Positions 33,440 through 45,134 of a stretch of 64,000 nucleotides of DNA are shown piece after piece. Made by a program: the position numbers and the translations under genes. The first letter of the stretch is position 1; every line of letters begins with the position of its first letter. The notes beneath the pieces are model-generated. The model was not told the origin of the DNA. It did no database searches and saw nothing but the letters and a program-made list of their open reading frames with translations. Source of the DNA: Bostrychus sinensis (Eukaryota > Chordata > Actinopteri > Gobiiformes > Eleotridae); contig CM036244.1 in assembly GCA_020698575.1 (NCBI GenBank), forward strand, positions 31,656,034 through 31,720,033, given 5' to 3'.

Positions 33440-34320
33440 CATAATATTCACACAGCCACATCTACTGTGAGTGTATGAGAACGTAAGCTCTGTATTTTGT
33501 GCTGCATGGGTGCCCCCCTCCCATGAATCTCCATGATGGGCTCGTCAGATGGTCTTAGGCTCCCCTGGTTTGAGAGGAGAACGGGGAAGGGGACTGGTGC
33601 GCCGAGCTGCACCGGGGAAAAGAGAGCATCGTTTATCAATGGTCTGAAACGAGCACTGTTGGCATGCGTGGCTGGAGAGGAGGCATTCATCTCCCCCGGT
33701 CCGACCGACGTATAATGCGAGCCCCCTCCCCGCCCTGGAGAATAGAGCCTCAGCAGTGTGACAGAAGACCACATCACAGCACAGCGCCAACTCCCTCTGA
33801 GTCTAATTAAACACCGCTATTAGGGGAACCATAGGAGATGCAACCGCAAAGTAGATCTTCAGCAAAAAAAAAAAAAAAAAAAAAAAAGTGGAAGGCGCTG
33901 CTTTAGTCTTTAGCGTGTCTGGAGGTTTGCAGGTATTTGCATACACCTCACCGAACAGCTTACAGTTAAAGGAGAGCTTCAGTGTGTCTAAAAATAACAA
34001 TAAACAAAGGCACTGTGGAGGGAGCGCTATGAAAAACATTTAACACTCAAAAACAGAATCTAGTTAAAAATATCACACTCCTTCTTGAGATACACTTGTA
34101 AATTAGGTTTCCCACTTGGCGACATTTTCCATATTGTTTTGCATTACGAGCAGATGGCGGAATGTAAATGATATTCACATCCAAGAAAAGAAAAATGAAA
34201 AGAAAAAGAAAAAATCTTTTATGGCTCTGCTCCATTGTTTAATCACTTTTCATGTGGGTTTAGATTTCATTCTCTGCAAAATATCAGGTTTAATAAAATG
34301 ACAGCACACACCAAAGATTT
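33440..34320. promoter_or_regulatory. Candidate conserved non-coding block
   Basis: GC-richer unique DNA (33480-33800) with CpGs (ACGGGGAAGGGGACTGGTGC near 33581, GTCCGACCGACG near 33700). It grades into mixed sequence with TTTGCATACACCTCACCG near 33937 and TTTTGCATTACGAGCAGATG near 34137. The block is split by a 23-A run at about 33864. It has no repeat ends, and short frames overlap on both strands without features. It has the texture of a vertebrate enhancer; conservation was not tested. Confidence 0.3.
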
Positions 34321-35240
34321 CTCTAATGATTTTATAACACGATTAGATTACAAAGATGACAAACCCAAGATTTAGAGGATTTAGTGGGGCTTTTTACAAA
34401 TGACTCCGATTGCTCTTTAGGCAGTGAATCAGACAGTTTCTAAAACATAATGCATATTTAACCTGCTTGTATGCATCATGCTTCTTGGAAAAGCCAGAGG
34501 TAGGTGTGAAATGCCCATAAAAGAAAAAAATTCCAATCACACCAGATAAAAGACATGAAACACTCAGAATGATCCTTCTCCATACCATTCAGTGAAAATG
34601 AACTTTTCTTATCTGCATTTCATGATGATGTGAGAAAGTAGCACACCAGTCACGTCTTTTTGGGAGATCCCATCATTCCCCAATTTGATTGTCAATATTA
34701 TTATTCTTTTTTCAAATGTCATTGCATTAAATGTATAGAGGTTTGTTAAACATACGAGAAATGAAGTAGGTTTAATTTCACATTGATGATAACATGCTCC
34801 ACCACATGAGAATCAAGAGAATCTATAAAGTAAAGATATAGAAAATCTAATTTATACATAGTGGGGGAAAAAATGGCAAACTGTTTTTTCAAATACATTG
34901 GTATTGGATGTATATAAGTGACAGCATGGAGCTTACAGAGCAGCGTGATTCTTGTGAACATCAAGACATTACATTTAAATATGATAATATGGACTGCTAT
35001 TAGTGCAGGTAAAAGATACTCAACATTGTGGCTTTTAAATGAACATATAGAGCAAAATATTAAGCTAACTTCCCATATTTCCTTGAAAAATGTTCTTTGA
35101 CACTTGTATTATGTAGAGGAAAGACATGAAAATGCATTCCTGATAATAAAGAATGTGCAATCTTAAGAGCTGCAACGTCCATCAGCTCAAGTGCTTTTAA
35201 CATAATCCCTGGTAAACAAACATTGCTCAAGTGCTGATTG
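34321..35240. other. AT-rich unique DNA
   Basis: Nothing recognised. Confidence 0.4.
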
Positions 35241-35660
35241 TAGCATCTCACGAGTTAGCGCTGAGTGGCAACTTGGCATCTCTTCACTCCGATGACGAAC
35301 ACCGGCTTTGACTGCGGCTCACAGGAGTCACATGACCTCTGGCTTAGCAGCACTCACCTTAACGCGGGTCACCGGAAAGCGATGGCAGCAGTCTCCACTC
35401 TTGTTTGCATTTTAGCTGTGATGTGTTTTGACCAAGCCTGTATGATTAAACTAATAGCTTGAGAGAATATCTGTCTAATTTCAATTTAGTTTTGTACCTG
35501 GAGTTTGAATTTGTTTTCCTCCCTTGTGCTTTTTTGCGCCCACTGGGAGCTTTGTCATTGTCTTTTTGCAGACTGAGTCATAGGTCAAGATACTGTTCCG
35601 CGGGCTTTCATCTCACCTCACTTCAATGAACGGCTTGTTTTTTATGCCTGGTCAACTGGC
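35241..35660. other. Candidate conserved non-coding block
   Basis: Mixed-composition unique DNA with CpGs (GCGGGTCACCGGAAAGCGAT near 35364) and no transposon ends. The 65-codon frame at 35265-35462 has no recognised features. Confidence 0.25.
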
Positions 35661-36579
35661 TCGATTTTGGAAAAAAAGGGCTATAAACAGCTACTTTTTA
35701 ATTCAAGTTTGCACACAAGTGAACTGCTACAGCAAAAAATGAGAAATGAAAGTATGATTCAGGTTGAAATTCTCAATATGAGCACAGTGTATTGGACAAA
35801 ACTTATTCAGTTATTCATCTGAGCCCACCAAAGTGCATTTTTGTAACTCAAAAGTGTAAATAAGCAATGTGTGCCAGATGTGCAGTATGTTGGCAAATGT
35901 TTTCCCGTGTCTAATGAGGCTAGATTTAATATGCATATTATTATTTTGTAATATTACCATTCATTTGCTTTGAGCTTGCTGAGTAAAACACGCCAACCTG
36001 CTAATTAGTGCAGAAAATGTCAAGTTTACATTGAAGCAGAGGTCTGTTCAGTGAGCAATGCACTTATTGGTTTAGAACTTGCATAACAATGTGTCTTAAT
36101 TTTTGGTAGCATTGGTTGGTTTGTTAGTTGGCAGGATGACTCAAAACATTTTTCAAGATGGGCCAAGAAAGAACCCATTTTTTTGTGTCAGTTGGATCCA
36201 AGAACCTCTAAAGGGGTGCTGTACCTTTGCAAGATCTGGCCAAAGATACTAACTCCAGCCACAAGGGGTCAGAAGAGGAACAAAGAATTAGTTTCAGTGG
36301 ATTCCCTGTTATTGTAAAATATAAAGAATTTGTTGCTCAATGTTCAAAGCTATTATGCCTGATTCCTGGTTCATGTTAAGGTCTGGCCAGTACATCTCCA
36401 TCATTGTGAGATAGGGCCAATACCTGGATGGAGGTCCGTACTCTCAGAATTCTGGTAGTTCTTTGAATTTTATTTTATTTTTTTAATTAATGGTTAGATA
36501 TTGCTTTGTCTTAATGAATTATCTTCAAACATCCAAAAGCGGCAGATCCACGGAGTCTTTATCTTTTGCAGTAGTGTCT
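35661..36579. other. Unique non-coding DNA
   Basis: Nothing recognised. Confidence 0.4.
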
Positions 36580-36860
36580 AAGGGAGTGAGTCAATCCCAC
36601 AGAAGCCACTTACTATAGAATAAGAAAGTGAGTCTATAGGAAGTGTGCCTGACTGCTGGAGCTTGTGCCCACAGCATGGCAATACAAAGTGGCCTCTGTG
36701 GGAGGGTTTGGCTAATTACACGTTGTACATGACACCTAATGAGTTTGAAACGGCTGGGAACAAACTACAGGGGGATCCCGCTGTTTCGGCATTAGAAAAG
36801 TACTGTACTACACATTCGTGCGCTATACAAGTTTAACTTGAGACTTCACCAGATGAGTCG
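36580..36860. other. Candidate conserved non-coding block
   Basis: A unique block with GGCTAATTACACGTTG near 36709 (a homeodomain-type TAATTA) and CATTCGTGCGCTATAC near 36812. No repeat ends or protein features are visible. Confidence 0.25.
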
Positions 36861-37689
36861 AAATTATGCATTTGCAGGTTACAAAGTGAATCATGAGTTG
36901 AATGCAAGACCCTTAAGAAAGAAATTTGAAGAAAGAAATCACTTTAAGCACCAACAACTGTTATAAAGTGTCAGCTTTACATTTATGCATATATCTTTTA
37001 CAGTTCATTCCTACCATGTCATACCACTTTGGGCCTGAGATGTGGCACACCCTTACAGCAATTCTGATTATGCAAATTTATCACAGTTTACTATTAATTT
37101 TGCAAAAATGTTTATTGATTAAATTACAATATACGTAACATGTATGGATTTTTGAATTGTATCCATAAAAATACAGTTCCAAATTGTTTTTATATTTAAG
37201 GTAATTCACGGCACTATGTTGCTTAATAAAAACACAGACATGTTGATTCAGTTAAAGCTGGTGATGGAAAAATATGTGATATACTCTACATGTTAGGGCC
37301 TAAAATAAATCATAAAACAATCCAAAGTGGCTGTCAGAACCTCAGATGTAATCTGCACTGTGACCATGGCATTCTAAAGGAGTCTAAAAGCTACAATAAA
37401 TGAATAGATACAGTCAGCAATGCGTCATAGTTGGGGGTGTGGTCTGGTGTTGGAAAAACAAACTGTTGCACTTGCTTGGAAACACTACTTTTTCATTCTT
37501 TTCTGATTTGTTTCTGGGGGACTATTTTCAAAATAAATAATCTTAAAACAAGTCCTGTCTTACACAGAGCCCTTAATGTCATTATGACATAAACACCACA
37601 TTAGAAAATGGCTTGTGTTCCATATTTTTAAAGACTGCCAGAACAATCAAACTGAATGGTCCGATGTGACATCTCCAAATATATTCTTC
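36861..37689. other. AT-rich unique DNA
   Basis: Nothing recognised. Confidence 0.4.
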
Positions 37690-37960
37690 TGTCTGAGAGC
37701 TGTGCCATAAAACGCCATAAGAAAAGCCTGACTTACGGACTGACTTCTACCTGGAGTTAGTGTAAATATATGAGCTGGGGCTTAGCTGCTCCATAAAGAT
37801 GAGTCTGGTCTGAGCTCATACAGTCAAGCTAATGCTAACGCTGATGCTAACCCCATTAAATGAGCCGCCCTAACGCCGTGTGTCAGTCAGCAGCCTGTTA
37901 CGGTTGAGCCATGATCCAATCAAGCCTTAGCAAATTTACACAGACAAATTTTAGTTTACA
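37690..37960. other. Candidate conserved non-coding block
   Basis: A GC-richer block with TAATGCTAACGCTGATGC near 37829 and CCGCCCTAACGCCGTGTGTC near 37865, between AT-rich flanks. No repeat ends. Confidence 0.25.
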
Positions 37961-38748
37961 AAAAATATGATGAATTAAACTCAGCGTGTTTTTATATTAG
38001 AGACAGTTACGTTACATATAGTAGCTCTGTTAGGTTGAGTAGATTAGCATGTTTTAGACAGCTAACGTCAGCCAGCGATGGTATTTTATGCACAAATGTG
38101 GACCATGACTGTTTGGACCATGTCCTTCTGTATGCCTCCGTGTCTTTATTAGGTAAAATATAAAAATTAAATTCAGCTTTTGTTTGTGTATTTGTTGAAA
38201 AGAAGATGACAGAGCCACTCTCCTGCATTGTCATGAATGGTTTGTTTTCCACCACAGGGCAATCAGAAGTGGTGTTTTGTGGGCATTCCTGCTGTTGCCA
38301 ACAGTATCTATAGTTTGGATGAAGTTGGAGGTAGTTCAGAATTCTATGGTGCTGCTAGAGACTCAAAATGCAAATGTTTTGGGCTGGTTTATGGCTAATA
38401 TCTCTGCAAGTACATGCCTATCAACATGAAACAAACTCTGGCACAAAGTTTAAAATCTTATCTGTCAGTGCAAATGACCTAAAGGGAAGTTATTTTAGCG
38501 TAAAAAATTTATAATATTTTTTCAACACATAGGCATGATTTCTGTCAGTAGAGTATTATTATGGTGTGGATGTGGACCCAGTTGCTAACAAAACATGATC
38601 AAGTTTAATATTTGTAGATTTTCTGTTTGGATATTTCTTTTAAAAATAGTTTCTCGCTTATGCATTTATACAGAACATGAACGCAAACTATACAGAAATT
38701 AATACTTAAATTAGAAACAAAAGCCAGATTTAAACAATGACAGTAAAT
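37961..38748. other. Unique non-coding DNA
   Basis: Nothing recognised. Confidence 0.4.
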
Positions 38749-39203
38749 GTATTCTTTTCCTCCTTGAACCACCACCTTATTGTGGTGGAGGGGTTTGAGT
38801 GCTCGAGTGATCCTAGGAGCTTGTCTGGGGCTTAATGCCCCTGGTAGGGTCTCCCATGGGAAACAGGTCCTAGGTGACAAGCCAGACTAAGAGCGGTTCA
38901 GAAGCCCACTATGATGAGTTCAAAATCAAGGTCCATTACGTCGCCCGGGTTGGCGTTTCCGGGGCCCCACCCTGGAGCCAGGCCTGGGGTTGGGGCTCGC
39001 AGGCGAGCGCCTGGTGGCCTGGTCTCCTCCCACGGGACCTGTCTGGGCCAAGCCCGAAAAGGCTACATGGGACCGCCTTCCTGTAGGCCCACCACCCGCA
39101 GGAAGGACCATTAGGGGCCGGTGCTGTGTGATTTGGGCGGCAGTCAGAGGCGGGTGCCTCGACGGCCCAATCCATGGACACAGAAACTAGCTCTGGGGAC
39201 ATG

Positions 39204-39545
39204 GAATGTCACCTCGCTTGGGGGGAAGGAGCCTGAGCTTGTGCAGGGAGGTTGAGAGATACCGGCTAGATATAGTCGGGCTCGCCTCCACGCATAGCTT
39301 GGGCTCCGAAACCCAGCTCCTTGAGAGGGGTTGGACTCTCCACCACTCTGGAGTTGCCCGCGGTGAGAGGCTGGTGTGTGGGCTTGCTCATAGCCCCCCA
39401 GCTCAGGCGCCATGTGTTGGAGTTCACCCCGGTGAACGAGAGGGTTGCATCCCTGTGCCTCCGGGTGGGGGACAGGTCTCTCACTGTGGTTTCGGCCTAT
39501 GGCCCGAACAGCAGTGCAGCGTACCAGGCGGCTGTTCGGAGCTGT
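39204..39545 (+). pseudogene. RTE LINE endonuclease domain, truncated
   Basis: Starting near 39204, WNVTSL-type sequence (GTGGAATGTCACCTCGCTTG) opens the AP-endonuclease-like domain, followed by EVERYRLDIVGLASTHSLGS and LLERGWTLHHSGVARGERL. The reading changes frame near 39370 to give VGLLIAPQLRRHVLEFTPV and VVSAYGPNSSAAYQA. The domain then breaks off near 39537: the next residues belong to the linker before the reverse transcriptase. The catalytic C-terminal part of the endonuclease (the GDFNA and SDH motifs expected there) is deleted, so the copy could not nick target DNA. Confidence 0.8.
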
Positions 39546-41000
39546 GGCCGTAAGGTCTCTGGTGCCTGTCGTGGCGGCAATCCCCGAACCTTGTGGTGGA
39601 CACCGGAAGTAAGGGATGCCGTCAGGCTGAAGAAGGAGTCCTACCGAGCTTGGCTGGCTCGTGGGACTCCTGAGGCAGCCGACAGGGTACCGGCAGGCCA
39701 AGCGTGCTGCTGCCCGGGCAGTTGTGGAGGCAAAAACTCGGGTCTGGGAGGAGTTCAGGGAGGCCATGGAGGAGGACTATCGGTCGGCCTCGAAGAAATT
39801 CTGGCAAACCATCCGGCGCCTCCGGAGGGAAAAGCAGTGCTTCACCAACACTGTTTACAGTGGAGGTGGGGGGCTGCTGACCTCGACTGGGGATGTTGTC
39901 GGGCGGTGGAAGGAATACTTCGAGGATCTCCTCAATCCCACCGACACGTCTTCCGTCGAGGAAGCAGAGGCTGGGGACTCAGAGGTGGACTCGTTCATCA
40001 CCCAAGCTGAAGTCACCGAGGTGGTTAAAAAGCTCCTCGGTGGCAAGGCACCGGGGGTGGATGAGATCTGCCCTGAGTACCTCAAGACTCTGGATGTTGT
40101 GGGGCTGTCGTGGCTGACACATCTCTGCAACATCGCGTGGCAGTTGGGGACAGTACCTCTGGACTGGCAGACCGTGGTGGTGGTTCCTCTTTTTAAGAAG
40201 GGGGACCGGAGGGTGTGTTCCTACTACAGGGGGATCACACTTCTCAGCCTCCCCAGGAAAGTCTATTCCAGGGTACTGGAGAGGAGAATTCGGCCGATAG
40301 TCGAACCTCAGATTCATGAGGAACAATGCGGTTTTCGCCCGGTCGTGGAACAGTGGACCAGCTCTATACCCTCCATAGGGTGCTTGAGGGTTTGTGGGAG
40401 TTCGCCCAACCTGTCCACATGGGCATGTGGATTTGGAGAAGGCATTCGACCGTGTCCCTCATGGTATCCTGTGGGGGGTGCTCTGGGAGTATGGGGTCCG
40501 AGGCCCTGTGCTAGGGGTTGTCCGGTCCCTGTACGAACAGAGCAGGAGTTTGGTTCGCATTACCGGTTGTAAGTCAGACCTGTTCCCAGTGCATGTTGGA
40601 CTCTGGCAGGGCTGCCCTTTGTCACCTGTTCTGTTCATAATTTTTATGGACAGAATTTCTAGGAGCAGCCAGGGGCCGGAGGGAGTCTGGTTTGGGAACC
40701 ACAGGATTTCATCTCTGCTTTTTGCGGATGATGTTGTCCTGTTGGCTTCATCAAGCCAAGACCTTCAGCATGTGCTGGGGCGGTTTGCAGCCGAGTGTGA
40801 AGCAGCTGGGATGAGAATCAGCACCTCCAAGTCCGAGGCCATGGTTCTTGACCGGAAAAGGGTGGCTTGCCCTCTCCGGTTTGGGGGAGAGCTCCTGCCT
40901 CAAGTGGAGGAGTTTAAGTATCTTGGGGTCTTGTTCACGAGTGAGGGAAGGATGGAAGCAGTGAGATTGACAGACGGATCAGTGCAGCGTCTGCAGTAAT
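39546..41000 (+). pseudogene. RTE LINE reverse transcriptase, frameshifted
   Basis: The linker (TPEVRDAVRLKKESYRAWLA) shifts frame near 39665 to YRQAKRAAARAVVEAKTRVW. It is then open to about 40360 with GGKAPGVDEICPEYLKTL, VVPLFKKGDRRVCSYYRGIT and HEEQCGFRP, the fingers and first palm motifs. A frameshift near 40350-40430 leads to the frame 40394-40999 with LEKAFDRVPHGILW (A motif with aspartate), GCPLSPVLFIIFMD (B motif) and LLFADDVVLLAS (C motif with both aspartates), then EEFKYLGVLFTSEGRME. The catalytic residues are intact; only frameshifts and the endonuclease loss disable it. Confidence 0.9.
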
Positions 41001-41490
41001 GCAGTCATTGTATCAGTCTGTTGTGGTAAAAAAAAAGAGCTGAGCCGAAAGGCGAAGCCCTCGATTTACCAGTTGATCTACATTCCTACTCTCACCTATG
41101 GTCATGAGCTTTGGGTCATGACTGAAAGGACAAGATCCTGGATACAAGCGGCCAAAATGAGTTTCCTCCGCAGGGTGGCTGGGCGCTCCCTTAGAGATAG
41201 GGTGAGGAGCACAGTTACACGGGAGGAGCTTGGAGTAGAGCCGCTGCTCCTCCACATTGAGAGGAGTCAGCTGAGGTGGCTAGGGCATCTGTTCTGGATG
41301 CCTCCTGGACGCCTTCCTGGGGAGGTGTTCCGAGCATGTCCCACTGGAGGACACGCTGGAGGGACTACGTCTCTCGGCTGGCCTGGGAACGCCTTGGGGT
41401 GCCCCCGCTAGAGCTGGAGGAAGTGTCTGTGGAGAGGGAAGTCTGGGCATCTCTGCTTAGACTGCTGCCCCCACGACCTGGCCCCGGATA
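41001..41490 (+). pseudogene. RTE LINE C-terminal region, frameshifted
   Basis: After a poly-A insertion near 41030 the sense continues as IYIPTLTYGHELWVMTERTR, AKMSFLRRVAGRSLRDRVRS, REELGVEPLLLHIERSQLRW and LGHLFWMPPGRLPGEVFR. It then shifts to a second frame (TRWRDYVSRLAWERLGVPPL) and ends with REVWASLLRLLPPRPGPG and a stop at about 41489. This is the conserved C-terminal segment of RTE proteins, here broken by at least two frameshifts. Confidence 0.85.
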
Positions 41491-41528
41491 AAGCGGAAGA
41501 AGATGGATGGATAGGATGGTATTCTTTT

Positions 41529-41689
41529 TATGTTAGTTTGAGGTCATACTGTCCTGTTTTATGCATGTCATGTCACTGTCATATGAATAATTAATTGAAG
41601 CACTAGTGGTATAGAAAGCCTTTTCCAAGCTTCATGTGCAGATGAATTGTCAAACAGCACCACCTCATCTGGCTGACTATATTGTGAGC
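41529..41689. other. Short unique spacer
   Basis: Nothing recognised. Confidence 0.4.
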
Positions 41690-42430
41690 GGTTCTATTTA
41701 CAGTAGGCCATATATAGTGTTTGATTAGGCGGCTACATGCACTTTAACGATCCATAATGCAGATGCCCTTTTAATCCGCAACCATCCACAACGGCATAAT
41801 CACAGCTGAGCCAAGATCCCCGCCTTCATATTTCCCAGCGCCACCAACCTCCAACCAGCTCCAAATTAGCCTCCCGTCCCCTGAGACATTAATGAATCAG
41901 GAGATTAGCCAGTATCATTGGTAATAACTAATTATATTAAATCATCATTTAGATAGCCGCGGCGCAGTGTGTGCGGGTTACAGGAAAGGCTGTGAAAAGC
42001 AAACAGCAACAACAAGGCCGATTTATATTTATAAGAAACAGTCTGTATGGCTTTTTTTTTTTTTGTCTGTGTGCAGGGGCCGCACTGCGCTGATGGACAC
42101 CCAGAATCCCTCGCCGCGTCTGGGTCGATCATGTGAGCGTCCGTCCTGCCGAGGTGAGTCATTCTGATCTCTCCTGACAAGCCACGTCTACTAGGAGCTG
42201 TTGGGGAAGTGAGGAGGAAGAAGAGGGTGGGAGGGAAGGAGGGTGAGCGTGCGGAAGGTACAAAGAGGCAGGCAGAGGGGGAAGGAGATGAAGAGCGAGA
42301 GGCAGATGTACAAGGCTGCATTGCCCAAACACTTGCCCCCGGGCCTGCTTCCTAGTGGCTCAAATTATCCACAACAACATGCCAGAAATAACCCATCACA
42401 AAGGTAGCAGCACAGCGCCGGACACATAGT
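41690..42430. promoter_or_regulatory. Candidate conserved non-coding block (enhancer-like)
   Basis: Unique, non-repetitive DNA with dense homeodomain-type sites: GAGACATTAATGAATCAG near 41884 and GTAATAACTAATTATATT near 41921, with TAATTA at 41929-41934. Other notable motifs are CCGCAACCATCCACAACG near 41777 and AGCCGCGGCGCAGTGTGTGC near 41955. A purine-rich run (G and A only over long stretches) covers about 42195-42310. No splice or coding evidence. Among the strongest regulatory candidates by texture, but conservation is inferred, not measured. Confidence 0.4.
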
Positions 42431-43194
42431 ATCTTGGACTGCTCAGGGAGGCAAGGGATTTTTTTTTTTTTTCACCTACAGATCCAGACAGCTAAATGAG
42501 ACTCAGGATGGAGGGGAAGGGGTGTAAATAAATAAATAAGGTCTCTGAAAAATGTGATTAGTCCGAGAGGCTGTGGTGCAAATGAATTAAAAATGATAAG
42601 CGGCTACAGTGGAAATCAAATAAATGGTTAATGTTAATGTAAAGTAGAAGTGCAAATCCATCATCTTACCATTCAAGCTTGTTATCTCTGAAATCAATCT
42701 TACCTGACCAATCATAATAAATCATTTATGTCGCATTGGGCCGACTTTATGCATTAGTTTGCTTCTGTAATTGGCTGTATTTTTATGCTTCATTTGCCAG
42801 TCCTAAAGGAATTTACTTTGTATATGTTGGTACAGTCTCTTGAATTCTGATTGGTTGTATGTATATCCAGTTGCATTCAAAGGTAGTTTAACTTGCATCA
42901 AAGAGGGCCAGACTAATTATGTCAATAGCAATAAAAAAGAATGGAAAGATATGTAACACTTCAGAATAACTCTACACTATAAAGTAGAAATTAAATATGC
43001 ACAAATATGTAAATGACAATAATTTAATGAATAAACACTTTATTGATACTGAATCAACACAGATGTTCATAATTTTGCATTGACTTCTATGAGCTTAATA
43101 ATTTTACATTAACAGCAATCTTTATAACTTAGTGTTGAAAAAATGCTTTGTAAAAAATAAATTGCTTACAGGTCTCCTATCTGTTAAATCAACT
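42431..43194. other. AT-rich unique DNA
   Basis: Nothing recognised; a T run at about 42461 and an (AAAT)n patch at about 42527. Confidence 0.4.
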
Positions 43195-43506
43195 TGCACG
43201 TTTCTAAGAATCATACACCGTCTTACACCGATTGGACTTGTCTTGATCATTTCAGCACCTAAATTGCCAGCACAATGAAGCATTTATCTATTTATTAGTG
43301 TTGTGTTAGTAGTTCTGCTAAATGGGAATTTTTTTAGCTCTGGCTAGTCCCCACAGTTGCCAACAGGGGGCATTAGGCACCTAATCCAATCATTTTCTGC
43401 AAATTCAAAGTAACAGCTCCCCAAAAGATGAGTATACAAGTTATAAAAAATTACTAATAATAAGGTGTCCCAAACAATTTCAAAAAGCCTGAAAAAACAT
43501 AATATG
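43195..43506 (+). mobile_element. Miniature element, family A, copy 4 (3' part)
   Basis: AATCATACACCGTCTTACAC near 43210, CTGGCTAGTCCCCACAGTTG near 43342, GTGTCCCAAACAATTTCAAA near 43466 and AAAGCCTGAAAAAACATAAT near 43484 run parallel to copy 3 (21020-21310). The 5' end is missing. Confidence 0.7.
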
Positions 43507-44439
43507 TTCTTCTTCTTACTCTACTACTATACTACTCTTTTGTTATGTCCATTGTTTGGCCATAAAAATATGACCAATGACAAGCAAATGCTAACTTGTT
43601 TAAGTTGTTCTTAAAACTGGTTTGCTTAACTTGAACGAGGGCCACAGTGTGAGAGCTAGATCACTGGGTCATAGTATCACCAAAGCTGCAACTATTATTT
43701 AACTGATCTTGGTCTGAAATCATTTAAATTCACTAATTATAGAAAAAGCAAGTGATTTCACGACTCCAAGGATATCCTACTGTTGTCCTGTGCAATGATT
43801 CTACAGCAAACATTTAGAGGTATAGTGGAGAGATTAAGAGCTCAGGGCTGGTTTAGGGGATATAAAGCTCTCATTATGCAACTATGACTACGGTATGCAC
43901 TTATTGTTTTGCCTGTCCAATGTATACTTTCATATTTTCCAAGTCTTTTCTTAAAAATACTTATTAAAATGTATGCATATTTTGATATTTTTGAACACTG
44001 ATTGTTGCCTTCCTAGAGTTAATTCCCTTGAACAGAACCAGACACATTTCCTTCTTCTACTTGTTTTTTGACAGTTTGTTCTTTTGTTAATTGCCAAGTT
44101 CTCTGTAGTTGAGGATATAAAGCCTGCCTCCTCAATGGGACTCCGGCCAAGCTCCCATAACTTTTACATTTTGACAAGCAACAGCACTCTCTCCCCTTTT
44201 ACCGATGTTTTATGCTTTCAGAGAACACACTATATTTTTTCATCAGCGGCCGAAATGGATAAGAATGGCTGTAAATGCAGTTATCCTCTCTATTGAGCCA
44301 CACAGGAGACCATAAAACTTCAGCGTACTATATCTACTTTTATGCTCCAAGATGTTGTGTAATGTTGTTCCTGACAAGCAAAATGATGTTGGTAGTCGTC
44401 GTCTTGTGTGGTCGTCTCAGTCCATAAGCCCACAATCAT
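43507..44439. other. Unique non-coding DNA
   Basis: No gene recognised. From 44080 composition becomes more mixed, leading into the next block. Confidence 0.4.
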
Positions 44440-44920
44440 TTTCATATCTAACTATAATATTCTACATGTATGCACTGCTAAACCAAAAAGATGTCCCATA
44501 TGGCAGGAAATGGAATTGCCGCGTCTGGCTGCACCCATTGCGTGGCATTCATCTCGGAGCATAATAAAATCAAATGGGCATACAGTGGCTGTTAGGAGGA
44601 GCATGATTCCGAGGAAGCCGCTGTCACAGTAGTTATTGCAACATGCCTCATCTGTTATGGCCTAAAAACTGGACTATTGTGGGCTAAGTCCTTGTTAGCA
44701 CAGGGCGGCATACACATTTCCAACCGCGGCTGATCCGTCATCCAGCCGAAGAGGACGCGCCATGCTCTCTCACTCACAAATGGCCACACTGAGAGACACT
44801 GGCATTTAATCTGTCCCCATTCCCCACTTCCAATTTGCCTCTTGGCCCAAAAAACTGCTCCAAGTTTCTTCCAAGCTCATGATGAAGCTTCTCTGCGCTT
44901 TTCTCCTTTTGGGGTAGGGT
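44440..44920. promoter_or_regulatory. Candidate conserved non-coding block
   Basis: Unique DNA with CpG-containing motifs (TTGCCGCGTCTGGCTGCACC near 44516, CCAACCGCGGCTGATCCGTC near 44720) and AATTGCCTC/GGCATT-type words, with no transposon ends. Overlapping short frames on both strands lack features. Enhancer-like by texture only. Confidence 0.3.
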
Positions 44921-45134
44921 GTGTGTGTGTGAGGGGTGGTGATCAAATGAGGAGCCCAACTTTCTGTGTGTGCTGAAAAACCTCCAATACTAGTTTTCCA
45001 CTTATTCTTTTTTTAGCCCTGTCTTGTTGCTTTTTTCGTTAAGACTGCATGATAGTGTAAAATCTGCCATAAAATATAACTACCATATTGATTATCGTGA
45101 TATTGAAACAAACTAACTTCCACCAAAGCTATAT
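44921..45134. other. Short non-coding spacer
   Basis: It contains a GTGTGTGTGTGTG run near 44920. Nothing else. Confidence 0.4.

Larger units (their letters stand above)
38749..41528 (+). mobile_element. Near-complete RTE-type LINE with 10-bp target-site duplication
   Basis: The element is 38759-41518 (2,760 bp). GTATTCTTTT is repeated exactly just outside both ends (38749-38758, 41519-41528). The 5' end carries the conserved phrase GAACCACCACCTTATTGTGG and GCTTAATGCCCCTGGTAGGG; the 3' end is GCGGAAGAAGATGGATGG. This is the layout of RTE (Expander/Rex3-like) fish LINEs, which end in GATG-type tails. It encodes endonuclease and reverse transcriptase pieces, all interrupted. The intact 5' end with duplication suggests full-length insertion, later shortened by internal deletion (full-length relatives are about 3.2-3.4 kb by my recollection). 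Confidence 0.9.

Noticed and set aside
39144..39767. 207-codon minus-strand frame
   Set aside because: It is antisense to the RTE LINE, whose sense strand carries the recognised endonuclease and reverse-transcriptase motifs.
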